Below are positions 44,945 to 52,909 of a DNA stretch of 64,000 nucleotides, piece by piece (the first letter of the stretch is position 1; each line of letters opens with the position of its first letter). The position numbers were made by a program, and so were the translations under genes. The stretch is from Leptolyngbya ohadii IS1. Lineage in GTDB: Bacteria; Cyanobacteriota; Cyanobacteriia; Elainellales; Elainellaceae. The notes under the pieces are model-generated. The model saw only the letters and a program-made list of their open reading frames with translations, was not told where the DNA came from and did not search any database. The DNA is taken from NCBI RefSeq assembly GCF_002215035.1, contig NZ_NKFP01000006.1:880530-944529 (forward strand). The letters are read 5' to 3'.

Positions 44945-45877
44945 CTAGCCGCCATTCTGGAAGTTTGTTGGTCCCGTGTAGCCCGATGCCTCTGCAAGCT
45001 GCTGGAGGGTTTGAGTGCCAGAGAGCTTCTTGCCGTTAATTTCCCAGGTTGGGTAGCCTTCAATTCCCGCAGTCTGACAAACCTGCGGTTGAGCATTCTG
45101 TCCGTCCGGCGCACACTCAACGTAGGTCACTTCGCGCCATGCCTGCTGACCAAACAGATCTTTCTGGTCGTGGCAGTGGGGACACCAGTACGCGCCGTAC
45201 ATCTTTGCGCCGACGCTGGTCAGATGCTTCGCCAGAGCGATTTCTGCCTGACTGGACGTAGTCGTGATGGGCGGACCCGAATCTGCCGATGCCGTTGCCG
45301 GATTGTTGATCCCTGCATAGACACCCAGCGATCCCACGATCGTCACCAGTGCCACAATAATGCCCGTGAAGAAGAGCTGTCCCACGTCATCCCAGGCACG
45401 ACCCAGAAGGGTCAGCACAAACAGTGTCAGGGCAAACAGCGCCGAAGCAATACAGTAGTAGCAAATGCCGCCTGCGCCATAAACGGTAACAAACTGGCTT
45501 GCCATGATGTACATCAAGTAGCCGCTAAACACCAGCATCGCAGTCGAGCCGATGAACAGCAGCAGCCACGTCCAGTTCTCTAAATCGTTGCGGAGCGGCT
45601 TATTTTTATCGGGATTAACTGCCAACGGAGCCAGGGCGAAGACCGCCATGCCAATATATGCCAGCAGACCAAACAGCGAAAGCGGAATCCCAAACACATA
45701 GGCGTAGGGACTGGATAAAACCTGCTCACAGCCACTCGTCGGGCAAGCGGCTTCTCCGCCAAACAGTTTCGTTGCGGTAATGTATCCGGTGTTGAGTGCC
45801 CCCAAGATCGCAACCGCAGCAATTAGATAGCGGGAGTTGCGCTGTATCCAGGGAGCTTGACGGCGACGGCTACTCAT
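44945..45877 (-). CDS. VKOR-thioredoxin fusion (disulfide-forming enzyme)
   Basis: 310 residues from ATG 45877, with AAGGGG 6 bases upstream; the frame extends to 45919. Four or five membrane helices hold the vitamin K epoxide reductase domain with loop cysteines CPTSGC and quinone-site CYYC; after a linker (about 195-215) comes a lumenal thioredoxin-like domain with WCPHC and further cysteines. Such natural fusions in cyanobacteria oxidise thiols of proteins in the thylakoid lumen or periplasm and pass electrons to quinone; the plant homologue LTO1 is needed for photosystem II assembly. Monocistronic, with its own terminator. Confidence 0.93.
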   Translation of the reverse strand: MSSRRRQAPWIQRNSRYLIAAVAILGALNTGYITATKLFGGEAACPTSGCEQVLSSPYAYVFGIPLSLFGLLAYIGMAVFALAPLAVNPDKNKPLRNDLENWTWLLLFIGSTAMLVFSGYLMYIMASQFVTVYGAGGICYYCIASALFALTLFVLTLLGRAWDDVGQLFFTGIIVALVTIVGSLGVYAGINNPATASADSGPPITTTSSQAEIALAKHLTSVGAKMYGAYWCPHCHDQKDLFGQQAWREVTYVECAPDGQNAQPQVCQTAGIEGYPTWEINGKKLSGTQTLQQLAEASGYTGPTNFQNGG

Positions 45878-45994
45878 AGAACCCCTTCTCGATCGTGTCA
45901 CTTCACCAAACCTACTCAACTTTCGACTTATCCATTTTGGCTTAATCTAGCGGGGATGAGTCGAATTTTGTCAAGGATTGAGTCAATAATTTAT

Positions 45995-46018
45995 TGCTGA
46001 GATCACTGCTGAGATCAT
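45995..46018. repeat. 12-bp tandem duplication
   Basis: TGCTGAGATCAC (45995-46006) and TGCTGAGATCAT (46007-46018), just downstream of the btpA stop on the minus strand. Confidence 0.85.
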
Positions 46019-46049
46019 TGCCAACCTTGGTGGCAGAATATTGTCGGGA

Positions 46050-46904
46050 TTAGTGCTGGGAATGTACTGGCATAGAGGAAGCTGGCTTAGAAGCGGTTTT
46101 GCTGGACAAACTGCGCTGCATCGCCTCCACAAACTGGCTGACGCGAATCGGATCGATCGGCTGCTCAATCTGTCCCCGTCGCTTCAGGGAACTGGAGACG
46201 ATTACGCCATCAGCCGCCTGGATCAGTCGCGGAATGTTTTCCCAGTTAGCACCGCTGCCGATAAACACAGGCCTTCCATTGGCGGCTGCGCTGGCAAGCT
46301 CTAGATCTTCCAGGCTAGGTGGACTGCCCGTTGCCCATCCGGAGAGAATCACGCCATCGGCTAAACCGCGATCGATCGTTTCCTGCACCGCCGTCGTGAG
46401 ATTGGGAGAACCCAGCGGACGAGCGTGTTTGACCAAAACATCTGCCAGGATTTTGACATCGCTACCCAGTTCCCGCCGGTAGCGCAAAAGCTGGTGTGCC
46501 TGTCCCTCGATTAAGCCCTGGTCGGTTGCCATTACGCCCGTTAGCACATTGACACGGATGAAGTGTGCCTGAACGCAGGTTGCGATCGCCATAGCGCTAT
46601 GGGCATCGTTTCGCAGGACGTTAATGCCGATCGGCAGAGTGACGAGGTGCATGAGCCGCTGAACCACCAGACTCATGGCGCTCACCGTTGCAGGATCGAC
46701 CGTCTCTTTGGCAAAGGGCGCATCAAAAAAATTCTCTACGATGATCGCATCAACCCCACCCGATGCCAGGGCAGTGGCTTCCTGCTCCGCCCGATCGATC
46801 ACGGCTTTGAGGCTACCTCCCCAGCGGGCAGAAGCGGGTAGCGGCAGCAAATGAACGACACCGATGATGGGATTGGCAGTTTTAAAAGTCTGTAATAAGT
46901 CCAC
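46050..46904 (-). CDS. btpA: photosystem I biogenesis protein BtpA
   Basis: 284 residues of the BtpA/SgcQ family, a TIM-barrel-like fold: IIGVVHLLPLPASARWGG at the N terminus, GVDAIIVENFFDAPF, LPIGINVLRND, FIRVNVLTGVMATDQG and VFIGSGANWENI. In Synechocystis BtpA stabilises the PSI core proteins PsaA/PsaB at the thylakoid. GTG start at 46904; no in-frame ATG nearby. The last 20 residues (Ser/Lys-rich) are outside the conserved fold. Not in an operon with other photosynthesis genes here. Confidence 0.95.
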   Translation of the reverse strand: MDLLQTFKTANPIIGVVHLLPLPASARWGGSLKAVIDRAEQEATALASGGVDAIIVENFFDAPFAKETVDPATVSAMSLVVQRLMHLVTLPIGINVLRNDAHSAMAIATCVQAHFIRVNVLTGVMATDQGLIEGQAHQLLRYRRELGSDVKILADVLVKHARPLGSPNLTTAVQETIDRGLADGVILSGWATGSPPSLEDLELASAAANGRPVFIGSGANWENIPRLIQAADGVIVSSSLKRRGQIEQPIDPIRVSQFVEAMQRSLSSKTASKPASSMPVHSQH

Positions 46905-47391
46905 AGGTCTTCGCTAAATCCGGACTCGGCGGAATAAAAGACATTAAGAATGGCGCACTTGACTACGCCCCTTAGACCTACTTTAACAGTCAATGGAGTC
47001 TGAAGCTGGAACTCCAGTCCCAACTCCGCCAAAGATCGGCAAAGAACTAATGAAGTTTGCGGAGACGTAACAATCCTAAATCTATCTATGTTAAGATTAT
47101 TATCAGATTAGAGATTCGCTATTGCGATTGCAATTCACGGTGTACGCCAGCTATTCCGGTTGCGGCTTCGACCTACTGATCCTCTTGTCCCCACGTCTGG
47201 GTTTAATTTCCACAGTTCTGTGCAGGACGCGCTAGGATAGTAAAGGCGATTTAGTTGCTTCTAGATCAGGTGTACAGGGAGGCAAACGTCCAGTCCGTTG
47301 ATGACGCGATCGCCACACTCGCTGAAAGACTGTTTCGTTTGTCTTGATACGCACTTCCTACACCTAGCTGTTCATATATACGGATAACTGC
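46905..47391. other. intergenic region between divergent btpA and rimO
   Basis: 487 bases with promoters for both genes. AT-rich around 47080-47120 (GTTAAGATTATTATCAGATT). No small ORF, tRNA or repeat array stands out. Confidence 0.5.
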
Positions 47392-48756
47392 ATGGGCGAT
47401 AAGCCAACCATTGCAATCACTCATTTGGGTTGCGAAAAAAATCGGATTGACTCTGAACATATGCTTGGTCTGCTGGTGCAGGCAGGCTATCAGGTTGATT
47501 CCAACGAAGAACTCGCTGATTACGTTATTGTCAATACTTGCAGCTTTATTCAGGCGGCGCGGGAGGAGTCCGTCCGAACTTTGGTGGAACTCGCCGAAGC
47601 GAATAAAAAAGTTGTGATTACGGGCTGCATGGCACAGCATTTCCAGCAGGAATTGCTTGATGCGCTTCCGGAAGCGGTGGCGATCGTGGGAACAGGCGAC
47701 TATCACAAGATTGTCAACGTCATTCAGCGCACCCAGTCCGGTGAACGGGTGAAGGAAATTTCCCAGGAGCCGACCTTTATTGCCGATGAAACCATGCCCC
47801 GCTATCGCACAACCACTGAGGGCGTGGCGTACCTGCGGGTGGCGGAGGGCTGCGACTACCGCTGTGCCTTTTGCATCATTCCCCATCTGCGGGGCAATCA
47901 GCGATCGCGTTCCATTGAGTCGATCGTTGCGGAGGCAAAACAGCTTGCGGCGGAAGGCGTACAGGAGATCATCCTGATTTCCCAGATCACCACGAACTAC
48001 GGTCTGGATCTGTACGGTGAACCTAAGCTAGCGGAACTGCTGCGGGCACTGGGCGAAGTAGAAATTCCCTGGATTCGGATGCACTATGCCTATCCGACCG
48101 GGCTGACGCCGAAGGTGGTTCAAGCCATCCAGGAAACGCCGAATGTACTGCCCTACCTCGATTTGCCGCTTCAGCATTCCCACCCGGAGGTGCTGCGGGC
48201 AATGAATCGTCCCTGGCAGGGGCAGGTCAATGACGCAATTATCGATCGCATCAAAACGGCTCTGCCGAATGCGGTGCTGCGGACGACGTTTATTGTGGGT
48301 TTCCCTGGCGAAACGAACGAGCATTTCGAGCATCTGCGGCAGTTTGTGCAGCGACACGAGTTTGACCATGTGGGCGTGTTTACCTTTTCCCCCGAAGAGG
48401 GAACTCCCGCGTTCAGTTTGTCCAATCAAATCTCTCAGGATGTGATGGATGCCCGTCGCGATGCCATCATGACCCTTCAGCAGCCGATCTCGCTGAAGCG
48501 GAACCGGGCGGAGATTGGCAAGGTGGTAGATGTGCTGATCGAACAGGAAAATCCAGAAACCGGGGAACTCGTCGGGCGATCGGCTCGCTTTGCCCCAGAG
48601 GTAGACGGATTGGTGTATGTCAAGGGTGGCGCACGGCTAGGGACGATCGTTCCCGTGGTGATCACGGATGCGGATGTGTATGACCTCTACGGTCAAGTTG
48701 CGGATTCACAGGCACAGCTACGAGGCGCGTTCGATCGTGTCTCTGTTTATCGATAG
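47392..48756 (+). CDS. rimO: ribosomal protein S12 methylthiotransferase RimO
   Basis: 454 residues. N-terminal UPF0004 domain with [25 protein letters not shown] and GCMAQ (three cluster Cys), radical-SAM domain with CDYRCAFC, and a C-terminal TRAM domain ([21 protein letters not shown] region). It adds methylthio groups to Asp of S12 using two 4Fe-4S clusters. GCEKN and [10 protein letters not shown] distinguish RimO from MiaB. It is 75 bases upstream of the crhR-type helicase gene; the rimO-crhR pairing is the arrangement known from Synechocystis slr0082-slr0083. Confidence 0.96.
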   Translation: MGDKPTIAITHLGCEKNRIDSEHMLGLLVQAGYQVDSNEELADYVIVNTCSFIQAAREESVRTLVELAEANKKVVITGCMAQHFQQELLDALPEAVAIVGTGDYHKIVNVIQRTQSGERVKEISQEPTFIADETMPRYRTTTEGVAYLRVAEGCDYRCAFCIIPHLRGNQRSRSIESIVAEAKQLAAEGVQEIILISQITTNYGLDLYGEPKLAELLRALGEVEIPWIRMHYAYPTGLTPKVVQAIQETPNVLPYLDLPLQHSHPEVLRAMNRPWQGQVNDAIIDRIKTALPNAVLRTTFIVGFPGETNEHFEHLRQFVQRHEFDHVGVFTFSPEEGTPAFSLSNQISQDVMDARRDAIMTLQQPISLKRNRAEIGKVVDVLIEQENPETGELVGRSARFAPEVDGLVYVKGGARLGTIVPVVITDADVYDLYGQVADSQAQLRGAFDRVSVYR

Positions 48757-48831
48757 GTCTTATTTCTAGCTTCTATCGGTAGTCAATCGTTAATTTCAAT
48801 ATTTCAAATTCATACGTCTCAAGGAGTCTTA
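48757..48831 (+). promoter_or_regulatory. AU-rich rimO-crhR intercistronic segment
   Basis: 75 bases, strongly AT-rich in the middle (TTAATTTCAATATTTCAAAT), ending with AAGGAG just before the helicase ATG. In Synechocystis the dicistronic rimO-crhR transcript is processed in this interval, to my knowledge by RNase E; the AU-rich stretch here is a plausible equivalent site. Confidence 0.5.
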
Positions 48832-50310
48832 ATGACGCTTACTTTCAATGGCTTAGGTCTATCAGAGGCACGAGTTCGCCATCTCGAAAAGGCAGGATTC
48901 ACCGTTCCCACGACCATTCAGGCACAGGCGATCCCCCATCTGCTATCGGGGCGCGATGTCGTTGGTCAGGCACAGACGGGAACAGGTAAAACTGCGGCAT
49001 TCTCGCTGCCTCTGCTAGAAAGAATTGATTTAAATAACGGTGCAGTTCAGGCACTCATTCTCACCCCGACCCGCGAATTGGCACTCCAGGTTTACCAGTC
49101 GATTCGGACATTGAGCCACGATCGTCGTCTTCACGTTCTGCCCATCTACGGCGGACAGGCGATCGATCTGCAAATTCGTCGTCTGCATCGCGGCTGTCAG
49201 ATTGTGGTCGGTACACCCGGTCGCGTTCTGGATCTGCTGAGTCGAGGCGATCTGAACCTGCGTCAGCTCAGCTTTATGGTGCTGGACGAAGCGGACGAAA
49301 TGCTGAACATGGGCTTTATTCAGGACGTGGAAAAGATCCTGAGTCAGGCGCCCGGTGAGCGGCAGACCGCGTTCTTCTCCGCCACGATGGAACCCTCGAT
49401 CCGGGAACTGGCAACCAAGTTTCTGCGATCGCCCGTCACCGTCACAGTAGAGCAGCCCAAAGCGGCTCCGACCCGGATTAACCAGATTGCTTATATCGTG
49501 CCCCGTGGCTGGACAAAGGCGCGTGCCCTTCAGCCCATCCTGGAAATGGAAGATCCGGAATCGGCGCTGATCTTCGTGCGGACTCGGAAAGCAGCGGCAG
49601 AACTGACTCGCCAGCTTCAGGCGGCAGGTCACAGTGTCGATGAATACCACGGCGATCTGAGCCAGTCTCAGCGGGAGCGGCTTTTGCTGCGGTTCCGTCA
49701 GCGTCAGGTGCGCTGGGTGGTTGCCACCGATATTGCGGCACGGGGTCTGCACGTTGATGATTTGACCCACGTAATCAACTACGATCTGCCGGACAGCGTA
49801 GAAAGCTACGTTCACCGGATTGGTCGGACGGGACGGGCAGGCAAAGAAGGCACAGCAATTTCGCTGATTCACGCCCTCGACAAGCGCAAACTGCGGGACA
49901 TCGAGCATCACATTCGTCAGCGGCTTGAAATCGGCAACATTCCGACCCGCGCCCAGATCGAAGCCCGTCACCTGGAAAAACTTCAGGATACGCTGCGCGA
50001 AGCTCTGGCTGGCGAACGGATGGCATCCTTCCTGCCGATTATTGCCCAGCTTGCCGAAGAGTTTGAGCCGAACATGATTGCTGCTGCTGCCCTGCAAATG
50101 GCATATGATCAGATTCGCCCAAGCTGGATGCGTGTCGATCAGGGCTATGCGGATGAGCCGATCGTCGATGAGCCGAGACCTCGCCGGGGTTCCCGATCGG
50201 ACAGACACGATCGCCACGATCGCCACGATCGCTATGACAGACACGATCGATCGGATACGCCGCGTCCGAAGCCGGTGAAGCGCAAGTCGGCTGTACCGTC
50301 GAAGTCGTAG
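48832..50310 (+). CDS. crhR: DEAD-box RNA helicase, CrhR-type
   Basis: 492 residues with the complete DEAD-box set: Q motif (GFTVPTTIQAQAIP), AQTGTGKT, PTRELA, TPGR, DEAD, SAT, the helicase C domain with FVRTRK, ATDIAARGLHVDD and HRIGRTGRAG. The C-terminal extension contains a helical domain and, from about residue 457, an HDR-type charged tail (SDRHDRHDRHDRYDRHD). The gene position behind rimO identifies it as the CrhR lineage, a cold- and redox-responsive helicase that rearranges RNA duplexes in Synechocystis. Shine-Dalgarno AAGGAG. Confidence 0.95.
   Translation: MTLTFNGLGLSEARVRHLEKAGFTVPTTIQAQAIPHLLSGRDVVGQAQTGTGKTAAFSLPLLERIDLNNGAVQALILTPTRELALQVYQSIRTLSHDRRLHVLPIYGGQAIDLQIRRLHRGCQIVVGTPGRVLDLLSRGDLNLRQLSFMVLDEADEMLNMGFIQDVEKILSQAPGERQTAFFSATMEPSIRELATKFLRSPVTVTVEQPKAAPTRINQIAYIVPRGWTKARALQPILEMEDPESALIFVRTRKAAAELTRQLQAAGHSVDEYHGDLSQSQRERLLLRFRQRQVRWVVATDIAARGLHVDDLTHVINYDLPDSVESYVHRIGRTGRAGKEGTAISLIHALDKRKLRDIEHHIRQRLEIGNIPTRAQIEARHLEKLQDTLREALAGERMASFLPIIAQLAEEFEPNMIAAAALQMAYDQIRPSWMRVDQGYADEPIVDEPRPRRGSRSDRHDRHDRHDRYDRHDRSDTPRPKPVKRKSAVPSKS
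50206..50232. repeat. three 9-bp CACGATCGC units coding HDR in crhR
   Basis: CACGATCGC repeated perfectly three times in frame; further CACGATCG copies flank it (50242 onwards). Each unit contains CGATCG, the core of the HIP1 octamer. Confidence 0.95.
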
Positions 50311-50326
50311 TTTGTAGTTCTTTATT

Positions 50327-50502
50327 CTTGTGGGGTGGACATCCTGCCCGTACAGTTTGAGAGATTTTTTATTCAGATACTTTGTCTGATGGAGAGTCCT
50401 TTGCACTGAGTATCTTGCCCAGTTTGAAGGATTCTTCGATTCAGATACTTGGTTTGATAGAGAGTTTCTTGCACTGGGCGGACGGGACGTCTACCCCACA
50501 AG
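50327..50502. repeat. inverted-repeat-bounded element with two internal ~68-bp direct repeats
   Basis: Left end CTTGTGGGGTGGACATCCTG (50327-50346) matches the inverse of the right end 50483-50502 (CTTGTGGGGTAGACGTCCCG) at 17 of 20 positions. Inside, a segment starting ATTCAGATACTT occurs at 50371 and 50439, with similarity over about 68 bases per unit. No ORF. It fills the crhR-exonuclease gap. Looks like a non-autonomous palindromic (MITE-like) repeat; a single end occurs at 13126. Confidence 0.75.
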
Positions 50503-50605
50503 AGATTTTTAATGAGTTTTGTGAGGGTGCGTTTCGGCGTGCCCTTTTTTAGTACAGTTTTGAGTACAGTGATATCCGTCCCAGTGATACAAAAGGAGAT
50601 TTCTG

Positions 50606-51385
50606 GTGCGATCGATCGAACTGATTCAGAGCTACCGTCAACTGAGCCAGCAGGTTTTTGCTGTGGTGGATGTGGAAACGACAGGGCGGTACTGCCGATC
50701 CGATCGCGTGACGGAGGTTTCGGTGATTCGGGCGACCCTGGAGGACGGAGTAGTTGAGCAGCAGACCAGCCTGATTAATCCGCAGACTCGGATTCCGGCG
50801 CAGATTGTTCGCTTTACGGGGATCACGCAGTCGATGGTGAACGCTGCCCCGATCGCCGCTGAGGTGCTGCCAAATTTTTATCCGCTGCTGAGTCAGGGGA
50901 TTTTGACTGCCCATAATCTGAGCTTTGACTATGGTTTCCTGCAAGCGGAGTACGATCGCCTGGGAACGGTCTTTGATAAACCGAAAGCAGAACAGCTTTG
51001 TACCGTGCAGCTATCTCGTTTAATGTTGCCAGATTTGCCATCGCGCAGTCTGCCGAAACTGGTGGAACATTTTCAGTTTGAGGTGGGGCGATCGCACCGG
51101 GCGGCGGCGGATACGATGGCTTGCTGGCTGCTGCTAAAACGGCTGATGCAGGAAATTTTGAATGAGTCGGACGATGTGCTAATGGCGCGGTTCCGCCGTC
51201 AGTGGATGCCCTTGAAGTATGCGGCGATCGTCCTCAACTGCTCTCCTGGTGAAGCTCAGCGACAGCTTGATTTGGCGAACGTGAAAGTTCGTTTTGTCGG
51301 TCGCAATAAAAAAGAGGGAACCTGGATGTATTTGCGGGGCGACGTGGAGCGGGTGTGGGAAACAATGGCAGAGACACAGGCTTAG
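50606..51385 (+). CDS. DEDDh 3'-5' exonuclease (DnaQ-like)
   Basis: 259 residues from GTG 50606 with AAGGAG 8 bases upstream. Exonuclease motifs: DVETTG (I), HNLSFDYGFL (II) and HRAAADT (III, DEDDh type), spanning about residues 20-185, followed by a small C-terminal domain of about 70 residues (AAIVLNCSPGEAQRQLDLANVKV). This resembles the epsilon proofreading subunit or RNase T-like enzymes but is not associated with a polymerase gene. Next gene starts 3 bases after its stop, so the two form an operon. Substrate (DNA or RNA) unknown. Confidence 0.9.
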   Translation: MRSIELIQSYRQLSQQVFAVVDVETTGRYCRSDRVTEVSVIRATLEDGVVEQQTSLINPQTRIPAQIVRFTGITQSMVNAAPIAAEVLPNFYPLLSQGILTAHNLSFDYGFLQAEYDRLGTVFDKPKAEQLCTVQLSRLMLPDLPSRSLPKLVEHFQFEVGRSHRAAADTMACWLLLKRLMQEILNESDDVLMARFRRQWMPLKYAAIVLNCSPGEAQRQLDLANVKVRFVGRNKKEGTWMYLRGDVERVWETMAETQA

Positions 51386-51388
51386 ACC

Positions 51389-52738
51389 ATGATTTCTCCT
51401 AATCGCCTGCTCATCTTCACTCGCTATCCGGTGCCTGGGCAAGCCAAAACTCGCCTGATTCCAGCATTGGGTGCAGAGGGATCTGCTTTGCTTCAGCGGC
51501 AAATGACGGAACATACGCTGAGGCAGATTGAACCCCTCATTCAAACCGATCGATGCAGCGCAGAAATTTGGTATGCGGCGGGTGCAGATGCGGAGAATGA
51601 ACTTCAGCAAATGCGGGATTGGTTGGGAGCGGAGCGGCAGTATCTTTCCCAGGTTGAGGGCGATCTAGGCGTGAAGCTGACCGCTGCTTTTCAAAATGCT
51701 TTTAAGCGTGGGGCGGAAAAAGTGCTGGCGATCGGCACAGATTGTCCTGGATTAGGGAGCGATCGTCTCAAAGAAGCCTATCAGCAGCTTGAGTCCCATG
51801 ATCTGGTGTTGGGGAAAGCGACGGATGGTGGGTATTACCTGATTGGCATGAAGCGACTAATCCCAGAATTATTCAGAGACATCACCTGGGGAACGTCCGA
51901 AGTGCTGCGGCAAACGGTGGCGATCGCCCAATCCCTGAACCTGAGTATTGCCTATCTGGACGAACTGAGCGATATCGACTACCCGGAGGATTTACCGATC
52001 TGGCATCGGGCAAAGGAATATAAAACGCCGCTTTCGGTGATTATTCCAACGGTGAACGAAGGACGATCGATCCAGGCTACGCTCCAGAACATACAGGAAG
52101 CCTGCGGCGAGGAAGCGATCGAAGTTCTAGTCATCGACGGCAAGAGCGAGGATGATACGATCGCCCAAGTGCAGGCAGCGGGAATTCCCGTGATCTCAGC
52201 GCCGCGCAATCGGGCTGAGCAAATGAATCTGGGAGCGCAGTTGGCATCTGGGGAGAACTTCCTGTTTCTCCATGCCGATACTCGGCTTCCGGCTGGCTTT
52301 CCTGCCCTGGTACGGCAAACCCTGGTGCAACCAGGAACGATCGCGGGCGCGTTTCAGCTTCAGATTGCGGGAGATCTACCGGGGCTGCGGCTGGTGGAAT
52401 GGGGTGTTAATCGGCGATCGCATCTGCTGCAAATGCCCTATGGCGATCAGGCAATTTTCCTCAGTGCCGCAGCGTTTTACGAGCTGGGCGGTTTTCCCGA
52501 ACTGCCGATCATGGAAGACTTTGAAATGATCTTGCGCCTGCGTCAGCGGGGAGGAATTCGGATTGTGCCTGCTGCGGTCAAAACGTCTGGGCGACGATGG
52601 CAGCGATTGGGGGTGCTAAAAACAACGCTAGTGAATCAGGCAATGATCACCGGATACTTTCTGGGAGTCCCGCCCGATCGTCTTGCCAGATGGTATCGAG
52701 GTCTGGATTCAGCCAGTCGCGATCGCCCGATTCCGTAA
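51389..52738 (+). CDS. fused TIGR04282-TIGR04283 glycosyltransferase (arsenosugar-type)
   Basis: 449 residues in two domains. Residues 1-205 are the DUF2064/TIGR04282 nucleotidyl-like half (FTRYPVPGQAKTRLIPALG, IGTDCPGL, GKATDGGYYLIG); residues 215-449 a family-2 glycosyltransferase of TIGR04283 type (PLSVIIPTVNEGRSI, VIDGKSEDDT, FLHADTRLP, PIMEDFEMILRLRQRGG). TIGRFAM links both halves to arsenosugar biosynthesis. Neither an arsenic methyltransferase (ArsM) nor the radical-SAM protein ArsS is nearby, so the pathway is an inference from family only. Three bases after a DnaQ-like exonuclease gene, an unexpected partner. Confidence 0.88.
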   Translation: MISPNRLLIFTRYPVPGQAKTRLIPALGAEGSALLQRQMTEHTLRQIEPLIQTDRCSAEIWYAAGADAENELQQMRDWLGAERQYLSQVEGDLGVKLTAAFQNAFKRGAEKVLAIGTDCPGLGSDRLKEAYQQLESHDLVLGKATDGGYYLIGMKRLIPELFRDITWGTSEVLRQTVAIAQSLNLSIAYLDELSDIDYPEDLPIWHRAKEYKTPLSVIIPTVNEGRSIQATLQNIQEACGEEAIEVLVIDGKSEDDTIAQVQAAGIPVISAPRNRAEQMNLGAQLASGENFLFLHADTRLPAGFPALVRQTLVQPGTIAGAFQLQIAGDLPGLRLVEWGVNRRSHLLQMPYGDQAIFLSAAAFYELGGFPELPIMEDFEMILRLRQRGGIRIVPAAVKTSGRRWQRLGVLKTTLVNQAMITGYFLGVPPDRLARWYRGLDSASRDRPIP

Positions 52739-52909
52739 ATATCGAAGGAAACTATGTGACTGCTGCAACTGTAGGGGTTTCCGTGGGTAGTCTCTAGGGA
52801 AGGGAATCTACCTGCCAAATTTTTCGGCTGTAAACCAGTAGGACGACTGGGAACTCATCTCCAGACGTTTGATTGGAGATTCCTGCCGCGTTATGAGCAA
52901 GACACAACC
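52739..52909. other. leader region of the giant adhesin gene
   Basis: 171 bases. No repeat or clear ribosome-binding site immediately before ATG 52910 (ACACAACC precedes it). No alternative in-frame start with better signals was seen. Confidence 0.4.

Noticed and set aside
49030-50406. 458-codon minus-strand open frame opposite crhR
   Set aside because: Antisense to a fully convincing DEAD-box helicase, no family signature; a by-product of the helicase codon pattern.
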